In this document: positions 4,814 to 5,376 of the stretch, one piece after another | How positions within the stretch are numbered: the stretch's first letter is position 1 | Layout: each line of letters starts with the position of its first letter | Origin: Bacteroidales bacterium UBA3724 | GTDB taxonomy: Bacteria; Bacteroidota; Bacteroidia; Bacteroidales; P3 | Direction of reading: 5' to 3' | Assembly: GCA_002371315.1 (NCBI GenBank) | Contig: DFHL01000129.1 | Coordinates: 1-5,376, forward strand | DNA length: 5,376 bases | Position numbers and translations under genes: made by a program | The notes under the pieces: model-generated | Database searches by the model: none | Told to the model about the DNA's origin: nothing | The model's input: the letters and a program-made list of their open reading frames with translations, nothing else

Positions 4814-5376
4814 ATGAACACAGACGTCAAGAAAGTGGGGCTCTTTGTGCCCAGTTGCATCGACCAGTTTGCGCCGCAATGCGCCTACAAAACCATCCGC
4901 CTGCTCAAAGGGCTCGGCATCGGATGCCTCTATCCCGACGCGCTGACCGACTGCGGCAAGGAACTGTTCCACCAGGGCGACAAAAGCGCAGCCAAAGCGC
5001 TGGGCGAGAAACTGATAGAGCAGTTCGACGAATGCCGCTACGTGGTGTGCCTCGGCAGCGGAAGCGTGGTGTACATACAGAAGCACTTCGGCCAGCTGTT
5101 CCACAACACGACGTTCCACAACAGCTATCGCCAGATGATCGACAAGTGCTTCGACCTGAGCGACTTCCTGGTCAACGTCGTAGGCTTCGAGCCCACGGCG
5201 CCTTTTGCCCACACGGTGGCCTTTATGGACCACTGCACGACGCAGCGCGACTATCGCTGCCTGGCGCATCCCGACCGTGCGGGCCTTCGCGACGAGCCGC
5301 GCCGCCTGCTGGCCGCCGTGCCGCAGCTGCGCCTGGCCGAAATGGGCGGGAGCGACGTCTGCTGCGGCCTTGGAGG
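4814..5376 (+). CDS. LutA/LldE-like CCG-domain (Fe-S) protein, N-terminal part
   Basis: The frame opens at ATG 4814 and runs off the window after 187 complete codons, without its C-terminal part. It begins MNTDVKKVGLFVPSCIDQF, matching the family opening in which a cysteine (C15) follows the first strand, and later shows RDEPRRLLAAVPQLRLAEM and then DVCCGLGG (C183, C184), the second CCG motif. LutA/LldE (YkgE) proteins work with LutB and LutC in oxidising L-lactate and bind iron-sulfur clusters through two CCG domains. Here the first domain is degenerate: the usual CCGQP reads DCGKE (D46, C47), and the usual SPxGSC cysteine is V85 in CLGSGSV, although C79 lies just before it. The central cysteine survives as MDHCTTQRDY (C141). 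Whether lutB/lutC follow cannot be seen. The ribosome site (GAAGA before ATG) is weak. Confidence 0.82.
   Translation, partial: MNTDVKKVGLFVPSCIDQFAPQCAYKTIRLLKGLGIGCLYPDALTDCGKELFHQGDKSAAKALGEKLIEQFDECRYVVCLGSGSVVYIQKHFGQLFHNTTFHNSYRQMIDKCFDLSDFLVNVVGFEPTAPFAHTVAFMDHCTTQRDYRCLAHPDRAGLRDEPRRLLAAVPQLRLAEMGGSDVCCGLG

Noticed and set aside
4248..4860. Minus-strand frames in the divergent intergenic region
   Set aside because: They are Arg/Pro/Lys-rich low-complexity products of GC-rich repeats that overlap each other and, at both ends, better-supported genes.
4784..5269. Minus-strand frame of 161 codons
   Set aside because: It is antisense to the LutA-like gene, which has the recognisable CCG-family pattern.

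Overview
The window looks like chromosomal DNA of a Bacteroidales bacterium, Prevotellaceae-like. The signs are a Bacteroidetes-type promoter (TTTG, 19-bp spacer, TATCTTTG) in front of a tRNA gene, BspA-like leucine-rich-repeat secreted proteins, and almost no strong Shine-Dalgarno sites. Species cannot be read from the sequence. Base composition splits the window in two. Roughly 1-2850 is visibly AT-rich. From about 2855 to the end it is GC-rich, except for the AT-rich spacers around the tRNA genes. The change falls just beside a tRNA cluster, which suggests that the left part is an acquired or accessory segment next to a tRNA locus.

Layout, left to right. (1) 1-31 may be the last codons of a plus-strand gene. 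It is followed by two convergent intrinsic terminators, plus strand at 55-90 and minus strand at 110-146. (2) 150-766 has no convincing gene. It holds a promoter-like -7 box, a possible 36-residue minus-strand membrane peptide and a perfect 12-bp terminator hairpin. (3) 767-2369 is a minus-strand operon of three overlapping genes: an unknown 101-residue acidic protein, a short leucine-rich-repeat protein broken by an in-frame TGA at codon 35, and a 312-residue secreted leucine-rich-repeat protein. It appears to have a long leader (about 2370-2660) rich in inverted repeats. (4) 2901-3277 is a tRNA locus on the minus strand. A strong promoter is followed by tRNA-Ala(GGC), a terminator, tRNA-Ala(CGC), a 56-bp near-perfect palindrome acting as a terminator, a degenerate tRNA 3' half, and a final terminator. 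(5) 3412-4251 (minus) encodes a PrsW-family intramembrane metalloprotease. (6) 4252-4813 is a divergent GC-rich intergenic region with five TTTGG-type repeats spaced exactly 11 bp apart. (7) 4814 to the right edge (plus) is the start of a LutA/LldE-type CCG-domain protein whose first cysteine motif is degenerate.

The tRNA locus and its promoter are the best-supported features. The LRR operon probably makes cell-surface or periplasmic proteins, and one member is inactivated. PrsW and the LutA-like gene are divergently transcribed, could share the repeat-containing regulatory region, and show no obvious shared pathway. The best candidates for something undescribed are the tRNA-derived nested palindromes at 2929-3062, the structured leader at about 2400-2660, and the helically phased repeats at 4472-4526.
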